Shown piece after piece: positions 49,656 to 58,019 of a stretch of DNA of 64,000 nt. The stretch's first letter is position 1. The number at the start of each line of letters is the position of its first letter. The notes below the pieces were generated by a model, which was not told the origin of the DNA, did no database searches, and saw nothing but the letters and a program-made list of their open reading frames with translations. This stretch comes from Oscillospiraceae bacterium. GTDB lineage: Bacteria; Bacillota; Clostridia; Oscillospirales; Ruminococcaceae. The DNA lies in contig JAFTXQ010000004.1 in assembly GCA_017461565.1 (NCBI GenBank), positions 62,001 to 126,000 of the forward strand, written 5' to 3'. A program made the position numbers and the translations under genes.

Positions 49656-50414
49656 TTATAAGCCGAATAATCTCTCGGCATTATTTTTGGTGATTTCTAT
49701 CATTTCCTCTGTAGAAATGCCCTTTATCTCAGCCATTTTTGCTGCGGTGAACTGTATCATAGAACTGTCACAGCGCTTTCCTCGGTGGGGAACAGGAGCC
49801 ATATACGGGCAGTCTGTTTCCAGAAGCAGTCTGTCAAGCGGTACCGCTTCGCACGCCGCAATTGCCTTTTTGGCATTTTTGAACGTAAGCACGCCCGTAA
49901 ATCCAATGTACATTCCGAGCTTTACTACCTCTGCGGCGGTCTCGGCACTGCCTGAAAAACAGTGGAGCACACCTTTCGGTCTGTGTTTCTTCAGAATGGT
50001 CATCGTGTCCTCGCAGGCGTCACGAGAATGTATGATAACAGGCAGGGAGAGTTTTTCCGCAAGCACAAGCTGCTTTTCAAACACATCTGCCTGCACAGCT
50101 TTGACTGTGTTGTCGTAGTGATAATCAAGACCGATCTCACCGAGGGCGCATACTCTTCGGTCTGCCAGCATCATTTCAAGGCTCTGAAGCCAGTTTTCGG
50201 GCAGATCGTAACAGTTTTCGGGATGTATTCCCGCCGCCGCAAAAACATGACCGAATGTATGGGCTAATTCTATCTCCTCAAGGCTGGATCTCAGATCGTA
50301 GCCCACTGCGACGATCTTTTCGACTCCGAGGGACAGCATACTTCCGATAAGAGGAAGCAGGTCTTCTCCGAAATCCTCCTTGAGATAATGTGCGTGTGTA
50401 TCGATGATTGCCAT
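49656..50414 (-). CDS. tatD: TatD family hydrolase (metal-dependent DNase)
   Basis: The 252-residue protein has a TIM-barrel metallohydrolase pattern: IDTHAHYL at residues 4-11 (metal His), GEIGLDYHYD near 92 (metal Glu), VIIHSRDACED near 128, GVLHCFSGSAE near 150 and LLLETDCPYMAPVPHRGK near 200 (catalytic Asp). TatD proteins are 3'-5' exonucleases. It is 3 bp after the DUF5610-like gene. Near metG in many Firmicutes, as here, though the DUF5610-like gene in between is unusual. Confidence 0.95.
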   Translation of the reverse strand: MAIIDTHAHYLKEDFGEDLLPLIGSMLSLGVEKIVAVGYDLRSSLEEIELAHTFGHVFAAAGIHPENCYDLPENWLQSLEMMLADRRVCALGEIGLDYHYDNTVKAVQADVFEKQLVLAEKLSLPVIIHSRDACEDTMTILKKHRPKGVLHCFSGSAETAAEVVKLGMYIGFTGVLTFKNAKKAIAACEAVPLDRLLLETDCPYMAPVPHRGKRCDSSMIQFTAAKMAEIKGISTEEMIEITKNNAERLFGL

Positions 50415-50417
50415 ATT

Positions 50418-51065
50418 TCAGACGCTTTCCCTTGTGTTGAAATAGTTCTGCTGCATCAAAGCTTTTGTTTCGTAGCTTTCGAGAGGGAGTCTGCCTCTGC
50501 CGCCGAAAAGCTCTTCCGTTTCCTTGAACGCCCCATTAAAGGCACGCTCCAGCATTATCGACTTATCCCCCTCTATCGAAAGGCAGTCAAAGAACAACGA
50601 AAGCCTGTCGGCAGTGGGCTCAGGCGCCCAGTATTCGGTGGTAGTTTCATCCTCTGATGCATTGCCGTAAAGTCTGCGTATCTGTGACAGCAACTCCTCT
50701 GCATACAGCTTTGCTCCGACGCTGGGAACATATCCCGACAGCACCTCGCCCTGTTTTACGAACATGGCACGTATTATGTGCTGCACACCTTCAACCAGAA
50801 GCTCGGACTTTGATCTGCCCTCGCCCTCTTTTATTGCGCCCACCTTATCCTCGGCGTTCTCTCGCTGAAGCAGGTTGTTATCGCTGTTCTGCTTTTGTGC
50901 GGAGCTTTTTGTATATGCAGGTGTATAAGCCTGCTGCGACTTTATAAAGCTGTCAGTATGCTCGGAGGCGAGTGTGGAGGATTTGTTCGCAGTCCTCTGC
51001 TCCGAGGATTTTGTAAGATTGGTCTGGTTGACTGCGGCGATATTCGCCATTCTTGAAATATCCAT
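50418..51065 (-). CDS. DUF5610-like protein, possibly flagellum-related
   Basis: The 215-residue protein has a low-complexity, Ser/Thr/Asn/Gln-rich N-terminal half (1-85), a helical centre (KLYAEELLSQIRRLYG) and a C-terminal pattern YWAPEPTADRLSLFFDCLS, then FNGAFKETEELFGGRGRLPLES, ending in a QQNYFN helix. This C-terminal pattern (YWxxExTxxRI, GFxxAxxxxGG-LPxIS) is one I recall from DUF5610-type proteins; no function is established. It sits between metG (62 bp upstream) and tatD (3 bp downstream). Confidence 0.6.
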   Translation of the reverse strand: MDISRMANIAAVNQTNLTKSSEQRTANKSSTLASEHTDSFIKSQQAYTPAYTKSSAQKQNSDNNLLQRENAEDKVGAIKEGEGRSKSELLVEGVQHIIRAMFVKQGEVLSGYVPSVGAKLYAEELLSQIRRLYGNASEDETTTEYWAPEPTADRLSLFFDCLSIEGDKSIMLERAFNGAFKETEELFGGRGRLPLESYETKALMQQNYFNTRESV

Positions 51066-51127
51066 ACTTTACGCCTCCTTGCCGAATAAATCAATTTTAT
51101 ACAGGCGGCATCCTGCCCCTGCAGATA

Positions 51128-53071
51128 TTATCTTATAGTGCTGCCGTTGGGAACGTCACTGTCAAGGAACAGCACCCTTACATCATTATCACCTGCGTCA
51201 CACGCAAGTATCATGCCCTGGCTCTCCTCACCGCAGAGCTTTGCAGGAGCAAGGTTTGCGACAAACACGATCTTCTTGCCGATAAGATCCTCAGGTGCGT
51301 ACCACTGTGCGATTCCAGATACGATCTGTCTGCCCTCTCTTCCGTCGTCTACCTGCAGCTTGAGCAGCTTTTTTGCCTTCTTTATCTTCTCGCAGGCGGT
51401 GATCTCGCCGCTGCGCAGCTTTACATTTGCAAAATCCTCAATGCCGATAACGTTTGCCTTGTCAAGATCTTCATCCTCACGATAGGTCTTAGCAGGCTTC
51501 AGCATAGCGTTGAGCTCCTCGATCTCCTTGTCCATGTCTATTCTGGGGAAGAGAACATCGCCTTTCTTTACTGTTACATCAGCAGGCAGTGTTCCAAACT
51601 TGTCGAGAGTTTCGTATACGGTGATATCAGTGCCTGCACCGATCTGTTCCCATACCTTGGGCATCGTTGTGGGCATGAACGGGAACAGCAGACCAGAGCA
51701 GATGCGGACTGTCTCCAGCAGATTGTAAAGAACCGTCGCAAGTCTTGTCTTGTTTGCCTCGTCCTTTGCAAGTATCCAGGGAGCGGTCTCGTCGATATAC
51801 TTGTTGGCACGGGAAACTACCTTGAAGATCTCCTCCAGTGCCTTGGAGAGCTGTGCCTCGTCGATCAGCGGAGCGACCTTGCTGCGCAGCGCAGTCGCCA
51901 TGCCCTTGAGTTCTTCATCGAGGGCGTCAGCCTGTCTGTCTGCGGGAAGTGTGCCGCCGAAATACTTGTCTACCATCGCAACTGTACGGGAAACAAGGTT
52001 TCCGAGGTCGTTTGCGAGGTCTGTATTGATCCTGCCGATCATTATCTCGTTTGAGAAGTTGCAGTCGCTGCCGTAGGGCATATCACGGAGTATCTGGTAA
52101 CGCACTGCGTCAACGCCGTAGCGCTCACCAAGTATAAACGGGTCAACAACGTTTCCGAGAGATTTTGACATCTTTGCACCGTTGAATGTGATCCAGCCGT
52201 GGCCATAAAGGCGCTTGGGCACAGGGATATCCAGCATCATGAGGAGTGCAGGCCATACGATAGAGTGGAAGCGCACGATCTCCTTTGCAGTCATGTGCAT
52301 ATTTGCAGGCCAGTATTTCTCGAAATCATCGTAGGTGTTATTCTCGTAGCCGAGTGCGCTGATATAGTTGATAAGCGCATCAAGCCATACATATACAGTG
52401 TGCTTGTCATCAAAGGGGATCGGAACGCCCCACTTTACAGTTGTTCTGGATATACACAGATCCTCCAGTCCATCCTTAACGAAGTTGTTTACCATTTCGT
52501 TGACACGGTTTTCAGGACGAAGGAAATCAGTGTTCTTCAGCAGATCAATGATCTGCTCAGTATAAGCGGAAAGCTTGAGGAAGTATGCTTCCTCTTCGCT
52601 GTCGATGACCTCTCTTCCACAGTCGGGGCATTTGCCGTCAACAAGCTGTGTTTCGGTCCAGAAGCTTTCGCAGGGAACGCAGTATTTTCCGGAGTAACTG
52701 CCTTTATAGATAAGACCTTTATCATGCAGCTTTGTCACGATATTCTGTACAGTTTCAATGTGATAGGGGTCAGTTGTTCTTACATAACGGTCGTAGCTTA
52801 CGCCCATAAAGCTCCACAGGCGCTTGAAGTTCTCAACTATCTCGTCAACATACTGCTGAGGTGTCTTGCCCGCCTTTTCGGCATTTTGCTGTATCTTTGC
52901 ACCATGCTCGTCAGTACCTGTCAGGAACATTACGTCATAGCCCTGCATCCTCTTGAAGCGTGCGATGGTATCGCAGGCAACTGTTGTGTAGCAGTGACCG
53001 ATATGAGGATTGCCCGAGGGATAGTATATCGGGGTAGTTATATAGAATTTTTCTTTGTTGCAATTACACAT
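51128..53071 (-). CDS. metG: Methionyl-tRNA synthetase
   Basis: The 647-residue class I synthetase has PSGNPHIGHCYTT (HIGH) near residue 20, KMSKSLGN near 300, the CP insert with the zinc-type Cys pairs (CVPC and CPDC near residues 130-150), and a C-terminal tRNA-binding domain (IEDFANVKLRSGEI ... FVANLAPAKLCGE, residues 545-640). It charges tRNA-Met. It has its own promoter and a 70-nt leader. The leader is too short for a T-box. Confidence 0.97.
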   Translation of the reverse strand: MCNCNKEKFYITTPIYYPSGNPHIGHCYTTVACDTIARFKRMQGYDVMFLTGTDEHGAKIQQNAEKAGKTPQQYVDEIVENFKRLWSFMGVSYDRYVRTTDPYHIETVQNIVTKLHDKGLIYKGSYSGKYCVPCESFWTETQLVDGKCPDCGREVIDSEEEAYFLKLSAYTEQIIDLLKNTDFLRPENRVNEMVNNFVKDGLEDLCISRTTVKWGVPIPFDDKHTVYVWLDALINYISALGYENNTYDDFEKYWPANMHMTAKEIVRFHSIVWPALLMMLDIPVPKRLYGHGWITFNGAKMSKSLGNVVDPFILGERYGVDAVRYQILRDMPYGSDCNFSNEIMIGRINTDLANDLGNLVSRTVAMVDKYFGGTLPADRQADALDEELKGMATALRSKVAPLIDEAQLSKALEEIFKVVSRANKYIDETAPWILAKDEANKTRLATVLYNLLETVRICSGLLFPFMPTTMPKVWEQIGAGTDITVYETLDKFGTLPADVTVKKGDVLFPRIDMDKEIEELNAMLKPAKTYREDEDLDKANVIGIEDFANVKLRSGEITACEKIKKAKKLLKLQVDDGREGRQIVSGIAQWYAPEDLIGKKIVFVANLAPAKLCGEESQGMILACDAGDNDVRVLFLDSDVPNGSTIR

Positions 53072-53152
53072 AGTATAAATTACCTCTTTTTCTACAAAAT
53101 TTCAATACTTTTCAGGCAAAAAAGCCACCCGAAAATATATCTATTCCATTTT

Positions 53153-53181
53153 ATTATATTACTTTTCCCGATGTTTTTCAA
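53153..53181 (-). promoter_or_regulatory. Sigma-A promoter of metG
   Basis: TTGAAA (53181-53176), 17 nt, TATAAT (53158-53153) on the minus strand. Confidence 0.8.
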
Positions 53182-53229
53182 GTATGAAGAAAAAAAACAA
53201 GAAACTTTTACATATTACATAAAAAAGAC

Positions 53230-53438
53230 TTGATTTTTTTGAAGTTTTTTAGTACAATATAAGTTAGGCAAGCTGTGGGTATAGCTATGCCCTCAGCAAG
53301 GCAATTACTTCAGGCTACATAATACACAGGTATAAACAGGTTCGGGCGGAAGCTTGCGGCGGCTCCGGTCCAGAGGGACCCTTGACAAGGACAAGTCGGA
53401 CTCCGTTCCCGTTCAACAATCAGAAAGAGGTAAACATA
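53230..53438 (+). promoter_or_regulatory. Promoter and structured leader of the CdaR/PucR-like gene
   Basis: TTGATT (53230-53235), 17 nt, TACAAT (53253-53258), then a leader of about 175 nt before the ATG at 53439. The leader has an extended hairpin (53272-53297: GCTG/CAGC then GGGTAT/ATGCCC with a 4-nt loop) and a GGTCC/GGACC hairpin (53367-53380). No known riboswitch was recognised. Confidence 0.5.
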
Positions 53439-54524
53439 ATGTCAAACAGATTGTTCCAGGGTATTGTTCATCAGATGAAGGACGCAGTAAACAGGGTCAT
53501 CGGCGTTATCGATGAAAACGGCACTATCATCGCCTGCAGCGACCTTACAAGAGTAGGCGGCGGCAACGACTTCTTCTCTATCGAGCTTGGCGACTCCCAT
53601 GAAGTGTTCATCCGTGACGGATACACCTACAAGCCCTTCGGCGTTCACGTAAAGCCCGACTATGCGGTGTTTGTAGAAGGCACAGACGAGCCTGCAGCAA
53701 AGTACGCAAGCGTTATTGCGATCTCCCTGTCCGGTATCAAGCAGTATTATGATGAAAAGTATGACAGAAACAATTTTGTAAAGAATATCATTCTGGACAA
53801 TGTGCTCCCGGGCGATATCAGCCTTAAGGCACGTGAGCTTCATTTCAACGCAGACATCAGCAGAGTAGTTTTCCTTATCAGTGTTATCAGCTCCAATGAT
53901 GTTTCCGCTTACGACGTTATCCAGAATCTTTTCCCTGACAAGAACAAGGATTTCGTGTTCAACATCACCGAGACCGACATCGTTCTTGTAAAGGAAGTAA
54001 AGAACAACATAGATGTGCGTGATCTCGAAAAGCTTGCACGCTCCATCTCCGATACGCTTTCCAGCGAGTTCTTCACAAAGGTGAATGTAGGCATCGGTAC
54101 ACCTGTTATGGGTGTAAAGGACCTTGCACGCTCCTTCAAGGAGGCACAGACCGCACTTGAAGTCGGCAAGGTGTTCGACACCGACAAGAACATCGTAAGC
54201 TACGATAACCTCGGCATCGCAAGACTCATCTATCACCTTCCCACAACACTGTGTGAGACCTTCCTCAAGGAAGTGTTCAAGAAGAACTCTATCGAGTCCC
54301 TCGATCACGAAACACTGTTCACCATTCAGAAGTTCTTCGAAAACAGCCTGAATGTGTCCGAGACCTCCAGAAAGCTGTTCGTACACAGAAACACACTCGT
54401 TTATCGTCTTGACAAGATCAAGAAGCTTACAGGTCTTGATCTGCGTGAATTTGACCATGCGATAATCTTCAAGATCGCTCTCATGGTCAAGAAGTATCTT
54501 GCGGCAAATCCAACCAAGTTCTGA
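53439..54524 (+). CDS. CdaR/PucR-type transcriptional regulator
   Basis: The 361-residue protein starts behind AGAAAGAGG. Residues 1-130 have a diacid/sugar-sensing-like domain (RVIGVIDENGTIIACSDLTR, then GYTYKPFGV), a central GGDEF-like fragment (about 200-290), and a C-terminal PucR helix-turn-helix (NVSETSRKLFVHRNTLVYRLDKI, about 310-332). CdaR/PucR regulators sense small molecules and activate catabolic genes; no target operon is adjacent. The gene has a long structured leader. Confidence 0.88.
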   Translation: MSNRLFQGIVHQMKDAVNRVIGVIDENGTIIACSDLTRVGGGNDFFSIELGDSHEVFIRDGYTYKPFGVHVKPDYAVFVEGTDEPAAKYASVIAISLSGIKQYYDEKYDRNNFVKNIILDNVLPGDISLKARELHFNADISRVVFLISVISSNDVSAYDVIQNLFPDKNKDFVFNITETDIVLVKEVKNNIDVRDLEKLARSISDTLSSEFFTKVNVGIGTPVMGVKDLARSFKEAQTALEVGKVFDTDKNIVSYDNLGIARLIYHLPTTLCETFLKEVFKKNSIESLDHETLFTIQKFFENSLNVSETSRKLFVHRNTLVYRLDKIKKLTGLDLREFDHAIIFKIALMVKKYLAANPTKF

Positions 54525-54562
54525 TCACCGCAGGCAGCTTCTACTGCATAAAACACAACTGC

Positions 54563-54596
54563 GGCTGCCCCGAATTTTAAAGGTTCGGGACAGCCT
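54563..54596 (+). terminator. Hairpin after the CdaR/PucR-like gene
   Basis: A stem of 11 paired bases (GGCTG, mismatch, CCCGAA with TTCGGG, mismatch, CAGCC) followed by TTTGAATG. The T-run is short, so termination is likely but not certain. Confidence 0.7.
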
Positions 54597-54678
54597 TTGA
54601 ATGTATTTAAGGCGGCACACAAACAGACAAAATGCCGTCGGGGAAACAGGTCATTCATTTTGTTAGGAGTATGTTATC

Positions 54679-55365
54679 ATGGTAGAGCTAAAGAACGTCA
54701 ATGTCCACTATTCCAGTGGCACTGACGCACTTCAGGATATTAATCTCAGAATAAACGACGGAGAATTCGTGTTTATCGTGGGCGAAAGCGGCGCCGGCAA
54801 ATCAACACTGATGAAGCTGCTGCTGCGTGAAGTGGTGCCTACGTCGGGCAGAGTTTTCGTCAACGGCTACAATCTTGCAAAGCTTAAGGGCAACAAGATC
54901 GCCAAATTCCGCCGCTCTATAGGCGTGATCTTTCAGGATTTCAGGCTTATTCAGGAGCTCAATGTATACGAAAATGTGGCGTTCGTTCTGCGCATCGCAG
55001 ACCAGCCAATGAAATTCATAAAGCAGCGTGTGCCCTATGTGCTGAATCTCGTTGACCTCGCACATAAGGCAAAAAGCAGACCCAAGGAGCTTTCAGGCGG
55101 CGAGCAGCAGCGTGTGGCTATCGCTCGTGCACTTGCTAACGACCCAGGACTTATCATTGCGGACGAGCCTACAGGCAACATTGACCCCAGACTCAAGTAC
55201 GAAATAGTAGAGCTGCTTCAGGAGATCAACCGCTGCGGTACTACTGTGATAATGGTCACCCACGAGCATGATCTTGTCAAGTATTTCGGCGGACGTATAA
55301 TAAATCTTGACAGCGGCAGCATAACATTTGATGAAAATATCGGAGGTCAGAATGAGGACGAGTAA
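54679..55365 (+). CDS. ftsE: Cell division ATP-binding protein FtsE
   Basis: The 228-residue ABC ATPase has Walker [10 protein letters not shown] (residues 35-43), signature [15 protein letters not shown] (about 138-152), Walker [13 protein letters not shown] (about 158-169) and the FtsE-type MVTHEHDLV. With FtsX it transmits signals to peptidoglycan hydrolases. It overlaps ftsX by 14 nt. Confidence 0.96.
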   Translation: MVELKNVNVHYSSGTDALQDINLRINDGEFVFIVGESGAGKSTLMKLLLREVVPTSGRVFVNGYNLAKLKGNKIAKFRRSIGVIFQDFRLIQELNVYENVAFVLRIADQPMKFIKQRVPYVLNLVDLAHKAKSRPKELSGGEQQRVAIARALANDPGLIIADEPTGNIDPRLKYEIVELLQEINRCGTTVIMVTHEHDLVKYFGGRIINLDSGSITFDENIGGQNEDE

Positions 55366-56251
55366 TGTCACATACCTTGTTAAAAAAGGCGTTTCCTCGG
55401 TATGGAAGAACTTCGTCACTTCATTTGCGAGCTTCAGTATACTGATGGTGAGCCTTCTTCTTGTAAGCTGCTCGGTGCTGCTGATGATAAATGCGAATAT
55501 CGTAATGGGCAATATCGAAAACACCAACGAGATAGCAATATATCTCGAGGATGTTTCGGACGAGCAGATCGAGCATATCCGCAGCGTTCTTGAGAACAAC
55601 AGCGATATCACTGAAATACAGCACATCACCAAGGAAGAGGCGCTTGAAAACTTCCGTGAAAGCATGGCGGAAGAGGCAGAGCTTCTGGATCACCTTGACG
55701 AGAACCCCATGCCCGAGACATTTATGGTAAGGGTAGACGATCTTACAAAGATACGCCATGTGGTAAATGTGGTGGAGGGGATAGACGGCGTAGAAAAGGT
55801 CAAGGCACCTTACGATTTTGCAAGCGTCCTTATCAATATACGCAACACGTTCACCGTTATAGCTTCGGCAGTGCTGGTCGCATTGGTAGCCGTAAGCATA
55901 GTGATCGTATCAAACACCATACGCACCAGCGTATTTTCAAGAAGAAACGAAATCAGCATCATGAGGTACGTGGGTGCCACCACCGGCTTTATCAAAGCAC
56001 CTTTCTTTGTTGAGGGTATGTTTATCGGTATCCTCGCAGGTGCGGCTTCGTGGGGACTGACATGGCTCGTCTATGACTCGGTATCCAAGCTGTTCGGAGA
56101 GGATGTAACTCTGTGGCAGATGTTCGGCTTCTTCAACTTTATTCCGTTTGATGACATCAAATGGATAGTTCTTGCCGTGAACTGTGCGGCAGGTGCGCTT
56201 CTCGGTGCCGTAGGAACAGTGATAAGTACAGGCAAGTACCTTAAGGTATAA
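55352..56251 (+). CDS. ftsX: Cell division permease-like protein FtsX
   Basis: The ATG at 55352 follows GGAGGTCAG, giving 299 residues with an N-terminal membrane helix (about 32-55), a large extracytoplasmic loop (60-170), and three further helices at the C-terminus, as in FtsX. The region around residue 90-130 (EALENFRESMAEEAELLDHLDENPMPETF) matches the FtsX loop that binds EnvC-like proteins. It overlaps ftsE and is followed by an S41 peptidase, 20 bp later; CwlO/RipC-type partners are not in the window. Confidence 0.95.
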   Translation: MRTSNVTYLVKKGVSSVWKNFVTSFASFSILMVSLLLVSCSVLLMINANIVMGNIENTNEIAIYLEDVSDEQIEHIRSVLENNSDITEIQHITKEEALENFRESMAEEAELLDHLDENPMPETFMVRVDDLTKIRHVVNVVEGIDGVEKVKAPYDFASVLINIRNTFTVIASAVLVALVAVSIVIVSNTIRTSVFSRRNEISIMRYVGATTGFIKAPFFVEGMFIGILAGAASWGLTWLVYDSVSKLFGEDVTLWQMFGFFNFIPFDDIKWIVLAVNCAAGALLGAVGTVISTGKYLKV

Positions 56252-56271
56252 GCAAGGAAAGGAACATCCGC

Positions 56272-57462
56272 TTGAATAAGAAAATTTCTCTTGGCGTGGC
56301 AATAAGCCTTGTGGCGATCGGCTGTGCCATAACATTTGTACTCACCTGGGCGGTCTCGCTCAATGTGTATAATTCAAAGATCGGCACCTCGGAAAAGTAC
56401 GAGGGCATTTACGCAAAGCTGCGTGAGATAGATGCGGCTGTCAGAACAAATTACATCGGCTCATTCAGCGATGAGGAAATGGAAAACAGCGTCATAAACG
56501 GCTATGTATCGGGACTTGGCGACCGATATGCCAGCTATATGACAGGCTCATCTTACTATGAGATCCAGCAGACCAATGACGGCGTGATCATGGGCGCAGG
56601 TTTTGAGGCAGAGGACGACGGCAGTGGATACCTTAAGATCATATCCGTGTATAAAGGCAGCTCCGCTGACCTGAACGGTCTTCAGGAAGGCGATGTGATA
56701 ACCGAGATCGACGGAAAGAGCCTGCTTGATATGCCAGCGGGAAGCGCAGCTGATAAGCTTTCGGGCGAGGTAGGCACAAGAATAGCGCTGAAGCTTCTGC
56801 GTGAGGGCGAAGAGATATCTGTAAATCTTATACGCCAGCAGCTGGATATCCAGTCCGTAGCGTCCGAAATGATAAACGAGAGCATCGCTTACATCAAAAT
56901 AGATTCTTTCAACGCAAAGACTCCCGAACAATTTGCAAACGCACTGAATAAGCTGACAAACGAGGGAGCTACGTCTCTTATTATAGATGTGCGCCATAAC
57001 GGCGGCGGACTTGTCAGCGCACTTAAACCTATACTAAATCGCTTTATCCCCTCTGCGATAGTGGCTACGGCAGAATATGCGGACGGCAGCAATAAGGCGT
57101 TGATCGAAACCGACTCCGACACATCGGTTAATATGCCGATAGTCGTGCTGGTCGACGGCGGCACTGCCTCGGCATCCGAGCTGCTCGCAGGTGCACTGCG
57201 TGATGAGTGCGGCGCAATACTCGTCGGTACTCAGACATACGGCAAGGCAGTAATGCAGAACACATACGAGTTTTCCGACGGAAGTGCGCTTACCATTTCT
57301 ACCGCAAAGATATATCTTTCAAAGTCCGGCACATGGGATGGCACTGGTCTCAAGCCTGACTATATCTCTGAGCTGACAGTAGACACAGATCCCGAAAACC
57401 TCACAGCAGATCTTGACTCACAGCTTCAGAAGGCTATCGAGCTCATCGGAGCCGACCGATAA
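56272..57462 (+). CDS. C-terminal processing peptidase (S41, CtpB-like)
   Basis: A 396-residue protein with a TTG start (behind AAGGAAAGG), a signal anchor (about 7-29), a PDZ domain (about 80-170, with KGSSADLNGLQEGDVITEIDG) and an S41 catalytic domain: Ser in GGTASASELLAG (about 300) and Lys in YGKAVMQN (about 325). CtpB-type proteases act in envelope signalling or sporulation. Co-transcription with ftsEX is typical of Clostridia and suggests a role with septal or wall processing. Confidence 0.93.
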   Translation: MNKKISLGVAISLVAIGCAITFVLTWAVSLNVYNSKIGTSEKYEGIYAKLREIDAAVRTNYIGSFSDEEMENSVINGYVSGLGDRYASYMTGSSYYEIQQTNDGVIMGAGFEAEDDGSGYLKIISVYKGSSADLNGLQEGDVITEIDGKSLLDMPAGSAADKLSGEVGTRIALKLLREGEEISVNLIRQQLDIQSVASEMINESIAYIKIDSFNAKTPEQFANALNKLTNEGATSLIIDVRHNGGGLVSALKPILNRFIPSAIVATAEYADGSNKALIETDSDTSVNMPIVVLVDGGTASASELLAGALRDECGAILVGTQTYGKAVMQNTYEFSDGSALTISTAKIYLSKSGTWDGTGLKPDYISELTVDTDPENLTADLDSQLQKAIELIGADR

Positions 57463-57526
57463 GTATTTCCACGGTAAATGCCGTACAAAATATAATAACA
57501 TTCAAATAAATGGAGGACAACAAGAC

Positions 57527-58012
57527 ATGAACAAGCCTATTACAGTTTTAACCAAGGACGGCGTAGCAAAGCTCGAAGCCGAGCTCGAAAACCTTAAGAC
57601 CGTACGTCGCCGTGAAGTAGCAGAAAAGATCAAGGTAGCACTTTCTTTCGGCGACCTTTCCGAGAACAGTGAATATGACGAAGCAAAGAACGAGCAGGGT
57701 ATCGTAGAATCCCGTATCGCAGAGATCGAGGCTACACTTGCTCACGCTCAGATAATCGACGACGATGACATCACCACAGAAAAGGTAAGTATTGGTACAG
57801 TAGTAAAGATCCTCGACCTTGAGATGGAAGAGGAGATGGAGTTCCAGATCGTTGGCACAAGTGAGGCTAACATCGACAAGGGACAGATGTCCGATGAGTC
57901 TCCCATCGGAGCTGCACTGATCGGTCATAAGATCGGAGAAACAGTTGACGTAGAGACTCCCTCCGGTATGATCCAGTTTGAAATTCTCAACATCAGCAAG
58001 AAGGAGGATTAA
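57527..58012 (+). CDS. greA: Transcription elongation factor GreA
   Basis: The 161-residue protein has the GreA coiled coil (ELENLKTVRRREVAEKIK, with FGDLSENSEYDEAKNEQ around residues 40-58 providing the acidic tip residues) and the C-terminal FKBP-like domain with ISKKED at the end. GreA rescues backtracked RNA polymerase. It is immediately upstream of lysS (7 nt), a known order in Firmicutes. Possible promoter TTCCAC, 18 nt, TATAAT at 57467-57496. Confidence 0.96.
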   Translation: MNKPITVLTKDGVAKLEAELENLKTVRRREVAEKIKVALSFGDLSENSEYDEAKNEQGIVESRIAEIEATLAHAQIIDDDDITTEKVSIGTVVKILDLEMEEEMEFQIVGTSEANIDKGQMSDESPIGAALIGHKIGETVDVETPSGMIQFEILNISKKED

Positions 58013-58019
58013 TATATCC

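Noticed and set aside
53072..53150. T-box leader upstream of metG.
   Set aside because: The leader from the mapped promoter is only about 75 nt, too short, and the conserved T-box sequence is absent.
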